Positions 17,478-26,619 are shown, counted from the stretch's first letter. The stretch is 32,418 bases of DNA from Gammaproteobacteria bacterium (GCA_009919975.1 RGAU01000004.1:1-32418); one strand, 5' to 3'. The notes: generated by a model from the sequence alone, not told the origin. Numbers and translations are program-made.

Positions 17478-18577
17478 GGGTACAGCGCACCTTCGTCTCG
17501 AGCGCTTCGCCCGTGACGCCGGTGAACGGGGCGGGCTTTGCCCCCTGCCAGGGCCTTTGGCACCACCTCGGGGCGCCGGTAAAAACAGCCTTTATCGCGA
17601 CGCACTACAACGTCGATTTTACCGAGCACTACCTCGCGCCCCTCCTGGCGGCCCGGGGCTACGGCTTTCTTGGTTGGAATACGAAATATCGGGGCGCCGA
17701 GGCCTTTTTCCGCCTCGATCACGCCCTCTGCGAAATTGCCGTGGGGGTGCGCTGGCTTCGGGAACAGGGCGTGGAGAACATCGTACTCCTGGGGAATTCC
17801 GGGGGTGGGTCACTCATGGCCGCCTACGAAAGCCAGGCGCAGGGGGTCACGCTCCGGAGCGTGGCCGGGGAGCGCTTGCCCGAGGCGTTGGGTGCGCTTC
17901 CGGGGGCGGACTTCTACATTTCCCTGAACGCCCACGGGGGCCGGCCTGAGGTGCTCACGGCTTGGAGCGATCCTTCCGTGATCGACGAGCGCGACCCCTT
18001 CGCCAGGGACCCGGCACTGGATCTTTTTACTCAGGCCTTGCCCCTCGCCCCGGCCTTTGTGGCGCGCTACCGCGCCGCCCAGGAAGCGCGTAATCATCGC
18101 ATCACGGCCTGGGCCCGGAGCCGCCTAGAAACGCTGGCGGCGGCGGGGCATCGGGATGAGGCCTTCCTGTTCCACCGAGCCTGGGCCGATCCTCGCATGT
18201 GGGATAGCACCCTCGACCCCTCCGACCGCGCCCCGCAGCAATGCTATGCCGGCGATCCTTCTCGGGCGAACTTCACCCCCTTTAACGTCGGTCTCACCTG
18301 CACGCTTCGGAGCTGGCTGGCCATGTGGAGCCTTGAAGCTTCTGAATGCCAGGGGGCGCTGCATCTGGCGCGGCTGCGCATCCCCGCCTTGGTGCTGCAA
18401 AGCACGGCGGACACGGGGGTCTTTCCAAGCGATGCCCAAGCCATCTATGGTGCGCTTGGGAGCGAGGATAAAGCGTTGGTGATGATCCCCGGCGATCATT
18501 ACCTCACCGAGCCCGCGGGGGCACGGGACGGGGCGGCCGATCATATCGATCGCTGGCTGAAGGAGCGGGGGGCCTAG
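17474..18577 (+). CDS. Alpha/beta hydrolase-fold protein
   Basis: 367 aa, GTG start overlapping the MatB TGA stop (GTGA); VLLGNSGGGSLMAAY nucleophile elbow; late DHYL His. Confidence 0.75.
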   Translation: MRVQRTFVSSASPVTPVNGAGFAPCQGLWHHLGAPVKTAFIATHYNVDFTEHYLAPLLAARGYGFLGWNTKYRGAEAFFRLDHALCEIAVGVRWLREQGVENIVLLGNSGGGSLMAAYESQAQGVTLRSVAGERLPEALGALPGADFYISLNAHGGRPEVLTAWSDPSVIDERDPFARDPALDLFTQALPLAPAFVARYRAAQEARNHRITAWARSRLETLAAAGHRDEAFLFHRAWADPRMWDSTLDPSDRAPQQCYAGDPSRANFTPFNVGLTCTLRSWLAMWSLEASECQGALHLARLRIPALVLQSTADTGVFPSDAQAIYGALGSEDKALVMIPGDHYLTEPAGARDGAADHIDRWLKERGA

Positions 18578-18614
18578 GGGCCTGAATTTAACGTTTGCAG
18601 TAAGGCCACTGGCT

Positions 18615-19497
18615 ATGAGCGTAAGCATTCCCTATCGGCGTGAAATGAGCTTTGAGTACGGCAAGCTCGAGCGCCTAAGCTCAAGGATCCGGCGCATTAT
18701 CGCCCACAATCCAAGCGCCTTTACCTTCCACGGCACGGGCACCTACGTGCTGGGGGAAGGCTCGGTGGCGGTCATTGATCCGGGCCCGGACGATCCGCGA
18801 CACATCGAGGCACTCCTGGACGGCCTCGATGGGGAGCGCGTGAGCCACATCCTCATTACCCATTGCCATCACGATCACTCCCCCGGGGCCCGCATGCTCC
18901 AGGCGGAAACGGGGGCGCCTAGCTACGCCTTTGGGCCCCACGGCGCCGGGCGCCTCGGGGATCAGGGGGAAAGCGAGGAGGGCGCGGACTGGGACTTTAT
19001 CCCCGATCACTGCGTGGTGGACGGACAGATCATCGAGGGCGAGGGCTGGTCCGTGGAGTGCGTTTTTACCCCAGGTCATACCTCCAATCATATGGCCTTT
19101 GCCCTGCGGGAAGCATGTGATGGGCTGGTCCACGAGCGTGATCTCGCCCCCCGATGGGGATATGGCCGCCTACATGGCCTCCCTGGAAAAGCTCCTGGAT
19201 CGAGATGACGTCCGCTATTGGCCCACCCACGGGCCGTCCATCGAAGATCCAAAAACCCACGTGCGGGCCTTTATCGCCCATCGACAGGCCCGGGCTCAGC
19301 AGATTCTCGATGCGCTGGCGTCGGGGCTGACACAGGTGTCGGCCATGGTGCCGAAGATGTACGCGGACGTTTCCCCGAACCTTTACCCTGCGGCGACGCG
19401 CTCCGTGTTGGCTGCCGTGGCCTACCTTGAAGATCAGGGCAAGCTCACCGTGGCCGGGGCCCTAAACGCCGACGCGGTGCTGGCCCTCCGCTAGAAC
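18615..19497 (+). pseudogene. MBL-fold metallo-hydrolase, interrupted by an apparent deletion/frameshift near 19111-19116
   Basis: First frame: ILITHCHHDHSPGAR (HxHxDH) and FTPGHTSNHMAFALREA. Second frame (from about 19114): HVMGWSTSVISPPDGDMAAYMASLEKLL...YWPTHGPSIEDP. The expected 'xxLFTGD' segment with the bridging Asp is absent at the junction. Confidence 0.8.
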
Positions 19498-19507
19498 GCG
19501 ATGCGCC

Positions 19508-20232
19508 CTACCAGGGGATAGGCTGGCCGTCGTAGGCGAAGAAGCCGCCGTGATCCTCGAGGGTCAGGGCGCTCACCGTTTTCAGCAGGGCCGCAGCGGA
19601 GCCCTCGGGCGTCAGCAGCTTTGGCTGATCGGGGCGGCGGAAGGGCTCGGAAAGCTTCGTGGCCACGGTGCCGGGATGAAGCGCGACGCAGAGCAGATCC
19701 CGATGCTTGCGCCTAAGCTCGATAGCCAGGGTGCGCAGGGCCATATTGTGGGCCGCTTTGCTCATACGATAGCTGTACCAGCCCCCTAGCCGGTTATCCC
19801 CAATGCTGCCCACCCGAGCCGAGAGGCTGGCCCATAGCGCCGGGCCTCGGCGCGGTATCCCGGGGGAAAGGGCCTTGGCCAGGAGGAGGGGCGCGACGGC
19901 GTTAATCCGGTAGCTGGCCAAAAGGGCCGCGCTCTCCACCTCGGCAAGGCGCTTTTCCGGCGCAAGCCCTTCTCCGTGCAGAAGCCCCGCGGTATAGAAA
20001 ATCAGATTCGGGGCCTGGGGCCCGCTCACCTGCGCTGCGCCGAAGGCAGCGATGGCCTTGTCATCGGTGAGATCGAGGCTTTGGTAGGGAATCCCGTTCT
20101 TTTCCGTGGCCGCGCCGCGGTGCGTTGCGGTCACCGAAGCCACCCGGGGATGGGTGGCCAGGGCCTGGGCAAGGGCATGGCCTACGCCCCCGGCCCCCAG
20201 CACGAGGGGAGGCTTTCGTCCGAAAAGATCAT
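19508..20232 (-). CDS. SDR-family NAD(P)-dependent oxidoreductase (start uncertain)
   Basis: PLVLGAGGVGHALAQALA, YSYRMSKAAHNMALRTLAIEL (YxxxK), ALHPGTVATKLSEPF. No in-frame ATG close to the Rossmann motif; ATG at 20232 (ATGA overlap with the HK stop) is one base out of frame. Confidence 0.8.
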
Positions 20233-22319
20233 TTCGCGTTTCCTCGGAGGCGCCGGGCCAGGGGTAGGCGAACTTCAATTTCCACGCCGGAGCCGTCGGG
20301 GAGATTACGCGCCAGGGCGCTGCCGCCATGGTGCGCAGCAATCACCCGAACCACGTAAAGGCCCAGGCCAAAATGGAGCTTGGTGTCGTTCGTGCCGTCT
20401 CGACGGGTCACCATGGAATCGAACATGCTGGCGAGGGTGTCTTCGGACAGGAGGGGCCCCTGGTTGCGAATGGTGAGCACCGCTTCACTGCGCTCCCGGC
20501 GCAGGGCCACGGTGATAGCCGTGTCCGGTAAGGCAAAATCGAAGGCGTTATCAATGATCTTGTCGAGAAGCTGCTCGATACGGTAATCCGCAGCCTCAAC
20601 CATGACCCCGGTCTCCGGGCCCTGGAAGGTAAGGCGTCGCGGCGCCTGAAGGGCCGCCGAGTTTCGCACGTAGCTTTCCACGAGGGCCTCAAGATCCAGC
20701 GTTTCCAGATCTTCGGCCTTCAGCGATTCCTCGAGATTCGCGGCGTCCGCAAGGTTTTGCACGATCGCCCCAATGCGCTGCACCCCGCGCCGAGCCGCAT
20801 CAAGATACTTGCTGTCGGAAAGCTCCGGCTGGGTGTCCTCAAGGTTCTGCAGGGACGTGGATAGGGTGTTTAGGGGGTTGTTGATCTCGTGGCGCAGGGT
20901 TCGGGGCATATTTTCCAGAAACTGGTTGTGCTGGTGCAGGCGCGCGAGCATCTGGGAGACGTTGCGGGAGAGCTCCCCAAGCTCGTCTCCGGCGCGGGCT
21001 TCCCGGCGCAGCTCGAAGGTACGCAGGCGACCCTGCTGGTCGATGGCTCGGGAGGCTTCCGCGCCCAGGCCCCGAATGCGCCAGGCCAGGCGCAGGGAGA
21101 AGGTGAGAAGGGCCAGGAACACCAGGGCAATGGTCAGCACCGCGAAGCCGATAATGCGATCGAGGGCGTCGCGCTGCAGGGCAAGAATTTCATCCGTGTC
21201 CTGCTCCACCACCACGGCCCCCAGAGTGCGATCTCGCCCGCGAATGGGCACGGCCGCCATGATGATTTCCTGCTGGTCGCTTAGGCGTCGACGCACGGCG
21301 AGGGGGCTTCCGGCGAGGGCCGTGTCGATCACCGCATCGCTCGCGACCGGATCGGCGCCATCTGCCTGGCCGAGCCGAGCAATGGCCAGGAGACCGCGCA
21401 CGAGGGGGCGGAAAAATTCCAAGGGGCCGAGAGCGGGGGCAGACAGGGGAGGGGCTTCCGGCCCCTCCCGTTGGTAGGCGCCCGTTTCCGCGCGCACCCG
21501 GCGCTCGCCATCGATGACCAGAATGCGGGCTCCGGCATAGCCGAGCCCCTCGACGATATTCAGAACCTCTGGGGAGCGCAGCACGATGAGGTTGAAGGCC
21601 TCGGGCCCCGCCGTGGGCAAGGTTTGGACCATGGTGCGCGGGCTGCGGCTAACGGAGTCATCCACATCCACCACGCTGATGCCAAAGGATTCCCGGGCAT
21701 TCAGCATGGCTAGGGGAAGGCGGAACTCCACCACGTAGCCTTCCCCGGTGTTGGTCGGGGAGACGAAGCCCTGAATGCGATTGTCGGGCTGTCCGTCGCT
21801 GGCAAAGCGCCAGGCCTCATCCATCGCGTAGGCGGTGAGCACGCCGGGACCGGAGAAGGTGAGCTGGATGCGCCCCCGGGCACCGCTGGCGTCCTGGAAG
21901 GTGAGACGCACATGATCGGCATTATCGAGCCGTAGGGCGTCCCCGAGGATCAGATCGAAGGAGCCATCGGGACGATCGCCACTGTCCGGGTCGGCGCCAA
22001 ATACTAGGCGGCGTTCGGCGAGCCCGTCCCAGTCCCCGTCCCGACCGTCGAGGCGAATGGCCGAAGGCAGGGGGTGGGCGTAGAGGGAAGCATAGCCCTC
22101 CGCGCTCAGGGGCAGATCGTTGAAGAGATCGTCCCGACCGTTGAGGAGCGTGGAAATTCCTTCGGCGGTGAGGAGCTGGGCCTGGGCCTGGCCCTGGATC
22201 AGAAACTGCTCCATAGCCAAAAGCTGGCGCAGGCTGAAGTAGGGGAGGCTAAGGAGCGCGGCCCCGAGGAGCATGAGCTTGGTGGCGAGACTCGGCCCCC
22301 GGAACCGTCGCTTAGCCAC
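20229..22319 (-). CDS. pdsS: Membrane sensor histidine kinase, similar to the proteobacterial dedicated sortase system HK
   Basis: 696 aa; N-terminal TM, then periplasmic FNDLPLSAEGYASLYAHPLPSAIRLDGRDGDWDG, second TM, MPRTLRHEINNPLNTLSTSLQNLE (H box), IDNAFDFALPD (N box), HFGLGLYVVRVIAAHHGG (G box). Family assignment from memory of the TIGR03785-type architecture. Confidence 0.7.
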   Translation of the reverse strand: MAKRRFRGPSLATKLMLLGAALLSLPYFSLRQLLAMEQFLIQGQAQAQLLTAEGISTLLNGRDDLFNDLPLSAEGYASLYAHPLPSAIRLDGRDGDWDGLAERRLVFGADPDSGDRPDGSFDLILGDALRLDNADHVRLTFQDASGARGRIQLTFSGPGVLTAYAMDEAWRFASDGQPDNRIQGFVSPTNTGEGYVVEFRLPLAMLNARESFGISVVDVDDSVSRSPRTMVQTLPTAGPEAFNLIVLRSPEVLNIVEGLGYAGARILVIDGERRVRAETGAYQREGPEAPPLSAPALGPLEFFRPLVRGLLAIARLGQADGADPVASDAVIDTALAGSPLAVRRRLSDQQEIIMAAVPIRGRDRTLGAVVVEQDTDEILALQRDALDRIIGFAVLTIALVFLALLTFSLRLAWRIRGLGAEASRAIDQQGRLRTFELRREARAGDELGELSRNVSQMLARLHQHNQFLENMPRTLRHEINNPLNTLSTSLQNLEDTQPELSDSKYLDAARRGVQRIGAIVQNLADAANLEESLKAEDLETLDLEALVESYVRNSAALQAPRRLTFQGPETGVMVEAADYRIEQLLDKIIDNAFDFALPDTAITVALRRERSEAVLTIRNQGPLLSEDTLASMFDSMVTRRDGTNDTKLHFGLGLYVVRVIAAHHGGSALARNLPDGSGVEIEVRLPLARRLRGNAK

Positions 22320-22322
22320 GGG

Positions 22323-23023
22323 CTAGCTGCCCACCCAGCGGTAGCCGTAGCCGTATTCGCTCTTGATGGCAGAAAAGCTTGAGTCCACGCCTCGAACTTT
22401 TTGCGAATATTGCGCATATGCGTGTTGATGGTGTTGTTTGTCACCAACGATTGCATGGTGGCGTTCATGAGGGTTTCGTAGCTTACGGCGTGCCCCGGGG
22501 CGCGAACGAGCTTGGCAAGCATGCGAAACTCCGTCCCCGACAAGTCAATGCTTTGGCCCTTCCAGGACACGAGCAGGGCATCCTGGTCGAGCACGAGATC
22601 GCCGATGCGCTGCGCGCTGGGGCTCGGCGCCGTGACGCCGCCGTCGCGCTGGGAGCCGATGCGCAGGAGGGATGCGATCCGCTCGGCCAGATAGTCGAGG
22701 GAGATGGGCTTCGGTAGATAATCCCAGGCGCCGAGGCGGAGCCCGGAGATCTTGTCGATCTCATCGATGCGCTCGGTGAGAAAGAGCACGGGCAGGCTGG
22801 GACGCCGGGCGAGGAGATCGCGGCAAAGCTCGAAGCCCGCGTCGATCTCATCCCCGAGTATGATGTCCAAGATGGCAAGGTCCGGGAGGGCCTGCTCGAA
22901 GCCCGCGAGGGCTTCGGCCCGGGATCCGTAGGCCCGCACCAGGTAGCCCTTTTTGGTGATGGCGTCCCGGTAGTTTTCCCGCTGATCCGGATCGTCCTCG
23001 ACAATGGCGATGGTTTTTTTCAT
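22323..23023 (-). CDS. pdsR: OmpR-type response regulator of the sortase-system type; apparent 1-nt frameshift near 22386-22391
   Basis: MKKTIAIVEDDPDQRENYRDAITKKGYLVRAYGS...LAILDIILGDEIDAGFELCRDL...WDYLPKPISLDYLAERI plus winged helix LSGTEFRMLAKLV...NTINTHMRNIRKKFEA; the other frame completes it as DSSFSAIKSEYGYGYRWVGS-stop. Confidence 0.8.
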
Positions 23024-23050
23024 GCGGTGCCTTCCCGAAGGGGTGTCCCT

Positions 23051-23644
23051 ATGGAGTTTATGAGCTTTTGGACCGTAGATCGCGTCCTCGAATTCGCCGG
23101 GCTGGTGACGGGGCTGGCCTGCGTCTGGCTCCTGATCCGCCAACATATTGCCACCTGGCCCCTGGGCATCGTCTACGTTTTCCTCTCCCTGTATATCTTT
23201 TGGGGGGCCAAGCTCTATGCAGACTTCCTTCTCCACCTAGGGTTCCTTGCCTTAAACAGCTACGGCTGGTGGGTCTGGTCCCGGGGCTTGGGAGGGGAGG
23301 ACTCAACGCTTCCCGTGACGCGTGCGCCCCGGCGCGAGCTCCTCGCCGTACTCGCCCTTGGGGTGTTGGGCACGGTGGTTTTCGGAACGCTCTTCGCGCG
23401 GACCACCGATGCCGCCTTACCCTACTGGGATAACGCCACCACGGCCTTTTCCCTTGGCGCCATGTGGCTATCCGCGCGGAAGCGCTTGGAAAACTGGACT
23501 CTTTGGCTAGCTGTGGACGTGGTTGCGGCGGGTATCTACGCCGTAAAGGGCCTGCCCTTCTATGCGCTGCTCTACACCATTTACCTGGGCCTGGCGGTGC
23601 TGGGCTTTCAGCAGTGGCGCCGCTCCCTGGAGCAAAGCGCCTAG
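23051..23644 (+). CDS. pnuC: PnuC-family nicotinamide mononucleoside/riboside transporter
   Basis: MEFMSFWTVDRVLEFAGLVTGLACVWLLIRQHIATWPLGIVYVFLSLYIFWGAKLYADFLLHLGFLALNSYGWWVW and WTLWLAVDVVAAGIYAVKGLPFYALLYTIYLGLAVLGFQQWRRSL. Confidence 0.9.
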   Translation: MEFMSFWTVDRVLEFAGLVTGLACVWLLIRQHIATWPLGIVYVFLSLYIFWGAKLYADFLLHLGFLALNSYGWWVWSRGLGGEDSTLPVTRAPRRELLAVLALGVLGTVVFGTLFARTTDAALPYWDNATTAFSLGAMWLSARKRLENWTLWLAVDVVAAGIYAVKGLPFYALLYTIYLGLAVLGFQQWRRSLEQSA

Positions 23645-23646
23645 CC

Positions 23647-24156
23647 ATGGACGTGGTGCTCACGGGGGTGGAGTCCACGGGGAAGAGCACCTTGGCTCAG
23701 GCCCTCGCGGCGCGCCTCGGGCGCCCCTGCGTGCCTGAAGCTGCCCGTTCCTACCTCGCGCTGCGAGGGGGGCGCTACGAGGAAGGGGACCTGCTTGCCA
23801 TTGCTCGGCGCCAGTGGGCCTGGGCGCGCTGGGCTGAAGGGCCGGCGGTGCTCGATACGGATCTGTGGACTCTGTTTATCTGGGCGGAGGTGCGCTTCGG
23901 CCGGGTCGATCCCTGGCTTAGCACGGCGGCGGCGGCGCAGGGTCCGCGGCTCTATTTGCTATGCGAACCGGACCTGCCCTGGGATGAAGATCCCCTGCGG
24001 GAACATCCCGCGCCAGAGGCCCGGGCCGCTCTGCACGGGCGTTACGCGGCGATACTTGCGGCCCAAGCCTGGCCTTGGGTAAGCCTTCGGGGCACGGGGC
24101 CCGATCGTTTGGCGGCAGCGGTGGCGGCGCTGGAGGATCGAGGGCTGCTGCCCTAG
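23647..24156 (+). CDS. NadR-like AAA/P-loop kinase (putative nicotinamide riboside kinase, kinase domain only)
   Basis: VVLTGVESTGKSTLAQALAARLG, VPEAARSYL, VLDTDLWTLFIW; immediately downstream of pnuC. Confidence 0.8.
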   Translation: MDVVLTGVESTGKSTLAQALAARLGRPCVPEAARSYLALRGGRYEEGDLLAIARRQWAWARWAEGPAVLDTDLWTLFIWAEVRFGRVDPWLSTAAAAQGPRLYLLCEPDLPWDEDPLREHPAPEARAALHGRYAAILAAQAWPWVSLRGTGPDRLAAAVAALEDRGLLP

Positions 24157-24163
24157 GGGCTCG

Positions 24164-24196
24164 CTAAGCGCTCCCTAAGCGCTCCCTAAGCGCTCT
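24164..24196. repeat. 11-bp tandem repeat, 3 copies
   Basis: CTAAGCGCTCC (24164-24174), CTAAGCGCTCC (24175-24185), CTAAGCGCTCT (24186-24196); spans the stop codon of the minus-strand kinase gene. Confidence 0.9.
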
Positions 24197-25002
24197 AAGG
24201 CCTCGGCGGCCTGGCCTTCCTGAACCTCGGCTTCCGTAATGCCTTCGCCTCTAGCCCAGAGCGCCCAGGCGTACTCGCGAAGCCAGTGGAGGGTTTCGAG
24301 CGTGCGCCATTCCCGGTCGCTCGGGAGCACGGCGCCATAGCTTGAAAAGAGCGCCGTGGCTTGGCGGCGCCCCAGGCCCAGGTGCGTTGCCAGGGTCACG
24401 AGCTCGAAGCGGGGATCGCCGCGGCTCGCGAGCTCCCAGTCGAGAAAGGTGAATTGAGTGCCATGGCGCAAGACGTTACCGCCATGCAGATCATTGTGGG
24501 TCAGGCGGTCGCTGCGAAGAGGATAGGGTAGGAGCGTTTCAAGGCGGCCCTGCCACCGAGGGTCTGCGCTGATTCCCTGCGCTCCGGCGCGCTGCAGGCA
24601 GCGCAGGGCATAGCGGGCGGGGTGGAAGGGCGTGGCGTCCTTCGGGTAGGGCAGGGCATGGAGCTGCCGCAGCTGCTGGCCCAGGGCTTGGCAGCAGGGA
24701 CCGGCCTTGAGGGATGGAGCGTCTAAGGGGGTTCCTGGGCAGGCTTCCGTGGCCAGCCGTCCGCTGTCCGGGTCAAAAAACAGTACCGCTGCGGCGAGGG
24801 ACCCCGCCGCGGCGAGCAGCGCGCCTTCCCTGGCCCAATCCACTCCCGGGGGGGGCGTTGCGCTGCGAGGCGCACGAAAGAACCCTCGGCGCCCTGGGGC
24901 TTGGAGCGCGTATACCGTATTGGTCCAACCGAGCCCCGCTGTGCCCCCGAGCGTGTAGTCAGCGAGGACGCTCGGGAGGGGAGGGGCCTCAGGCGCCTTC
25001 AT
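24175..25002 (-). CDS. APH/choline-thiamine kinase-like phosphotransferase
   Basis: LTHNDLHGGNVLRHGTQFTFLDWELASRGDPRFELVTLATHLGL (HxDxxxxN and DxE motifs). Confidence 0.8.
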   Translation of the reverse strand: MKAPEAPPLPSVLADYTLGGTAGLGWTNTVYALQAPGRRGFFRAPRSATPPPGVDWAREGALLAAAGSLAAAVLFFDPDSGRLATEACPGTPLDAPSLKAGPCCQALGQQLRQLHALPYPKDATPFHPARYALRCLQRAGAQGISADPRWQGRLETLLPYPLRSDRLTHNDLHGGNVLRHGTQFTFLDWELASRGDPRFELVTLATHLGLGRRQATALFSSYGAVLPSDREWRTLETLHWLREYAWALWARGEGITEAEVQEGQAAEALERLGSA

Positions 25003-26161
25003 TACCCCAGAGCGCTGCGTAGAGCCCCTCCATCTCTTCTAAGGTCGGCACTCGGGGGTTATTGGCCGGGGATCCGGAGGCCTGCGCTTGCTGGGCCATG
25101 GTGGGCAGGGCCGTAAACCACGCGTCTCGATCGATGCCGAAGGCCGCAGGGGAGGGCACGGCCAAGCGCTGATTCAGCGTGGAAAGCCCTTCAATCAAGG
25201 CCTGGCTTTGCGTCTCGGAGCTGGCGCTGGCGTCGGCCCAGCCCATGAGCACGGCGGCTTCCCCATAGCGCTGAAGGGCGGCCTCTCGAGAAAAGGCCGT
25301 GACCGTGGGGAGCAGCATAGCGTTAGAAAGGCCATGGGGGACGTGGAAGAGGGCGCCCACGGGACGGGACATGCCATGCACCAGGGCCACGGAGGCATTG
25401 GAGAAGGCAAGGCCCGCTTCGAAGGCGCCGAGCATCATGGCTTCCCGGGCCTCCTGGTCAGCCCCATGCTCATAGGCCCGCTCAAGATGAGCCGAAATCC
25501 GTGCCATGGCCGACCGCGCGAAGGTGTCGGAGACGGGGTTGGCCAGCTTGGACACGTAGGCTTCCAGAGCATGGGTGAGGGCGTCGAGGCCCGTATCGGC
25601 GGTGAGCCGAGGGGGCGCACTCAAGGTAAAGCTGGGATCAATCAGGGCTGCATCGGGTAGGAAAGCGGCGCCCCGGCACAGGAGCTTTTCCTGGCTCGCC
25701 GCTTCCGTAATCACCGTAAAGCGCGTGGCCTCCGAGCCCGTGCCTGCGGTGGTGGGCAGGGCAATGATGGGAACCCGGGGCAGGGTGACTTCGCGAGGAA
25801 CGGCGTAATCGCGAATGCCACCGCCGCCGGCGGCGAGCACGGCCATGGCCTTGGCGCTGTCGATGACACTACCGCCCCCAAGGGCCACAAGGCCGTCGGC
25901 GCCCGATGCAGCAAGCACCGCGACGCCCTGAAGAATGCTGCCATCGGCCGGCTCGGGTTCCGTGTCCGTATGGACTTGGGCATCCAGGCCCGCGTCCTTA
26001 AGCACCCCGAGCACCCGAGCCACGTGGCCCAGGCTTTCCATGGCCGGATCGCTCACGAGCAAGGGGCGGCGGACGCCTAGGGCCCCCAGCACCTCAGGTA
26101 ATTGCTCAAGGGCGCCGTAGCCCAAGCGAAGAAGACGGGGAAAACTTAAGGCGTACGCCAT
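24989..26161 (-). CDS. Iron-containing alcohol dehydrogenase
   Basis: ALGGGSVIDSAKAMAVL, PTTAGTGSEATRFTVIT, DALTHALEAYVS, NASVALVHGMSRPVGALFHVPHGLSNAMLLP. Start set at MAYALSFPR. 3' end overlaps the phosphotransferase start. Confidence 0.9.
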   Translation of the reverse strand: MAYALSFPRLLRLGYGALEQLPEVLGALGVRRPLLVSDPAMESLGHVARVLGVLKDAGLDAQVHTDTEPEPADGSILQGVAVLAASGADGLVALGGGSVIDSAKAMAVLAAGGGGIRDYAVPREVTLPRVPIIALPTTAGTGSEATRFTVITEAASQEKLLCRGAAFLPDAALIDPSFTLSAPPRLTADTGLDALTHALEAYVSKLANPVSDTFARSAMARISAHLERAYEHGADQEAREAMMLGAFEAGLAFSNASVALVHGMSRPVGALFHVPHGLSNAMLLPTVTAFSREAALQRYGEAAVLMGWADASASSETQSQALIEGLSTLNQRLAVPSPAAFGIDRDAWFTALPTMAQQAQASGSPANNPRVPTLEEMEGLYAALWGNEGA

Positions 26162-26197
26162 GGCACCACTCCAGGCCTGGCCCCCGGGGGCCAATGA

Positions 26198-26575
26198 TTA
26201 GGCGAGGGCGCGTTGGCGGATCGAGCGAATATTCCAAAGATGAGCCGCTGCCACCAACATCACCCCAGGCAGAGTGAGATTGTGCGCGTGGTCGAGGTCG
26301 TGGACCAGGGGGCGGAGATCGTAGCCCATGAGCAGGAGTCCCACTGCGCCGAGCGCCGGAATGAAAATCACCCCGTGGCGCCGAAAGCCCTGCCAGAAAC
26401 CGAGCGCGGATAGCGGTAAGGCCACGAAAAAGAAAATGCTGTGAACAAGCTCGTCACTGCCTTCGGACACAAAGAGGAACGGCGTAAAGGACACGAGCAG
26501 AGGCACCGTCAGGCAATGCAGCACGCAGAGCCCGGATAGCACGATGGCAGCGAGATCGACTTTCTTGAAGGCCAC
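26198..26575 (-). CDS. MerC-domain membrane protein
   Basis: MAFKKVDLAAIVLSGLCVLHCLTVPLLVSFTPFL (CxxHC MerC-type motif) and hydrophobic helices. Confidence 0.8.
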   Translation of the reverse strand: MAFKKVDLAAIVLSGLCVLHCLTVPLLVSFTPFLFVSEGSDELVHSIFFFVALPLSALGFWQGFRRHGVIFIPALGAVGLLLMGYDLRPLVHDLDHAHNLTLPGVMLVAAAHLWNIRSIRQRALA

Positions 26576-26604
26576 AGGGTGCGCTCCGATAAGGACGGGG
26601 CAGA

Positions 26605-26619
26605 TGCTATAACATAACA
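26605..26619 (-). promoter_or_regulatory. Candidate Zur box upstream of merC-like gene
   Basis: TGCTATAACATAACA on the plus strand matches 12 of 14 fixed positions of the Zur-type palindrome TGTTATA-N-TATAACA; overlaps the upstream gene's stop and lies about 30 bp from the merC start. Confidence 0.55.
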
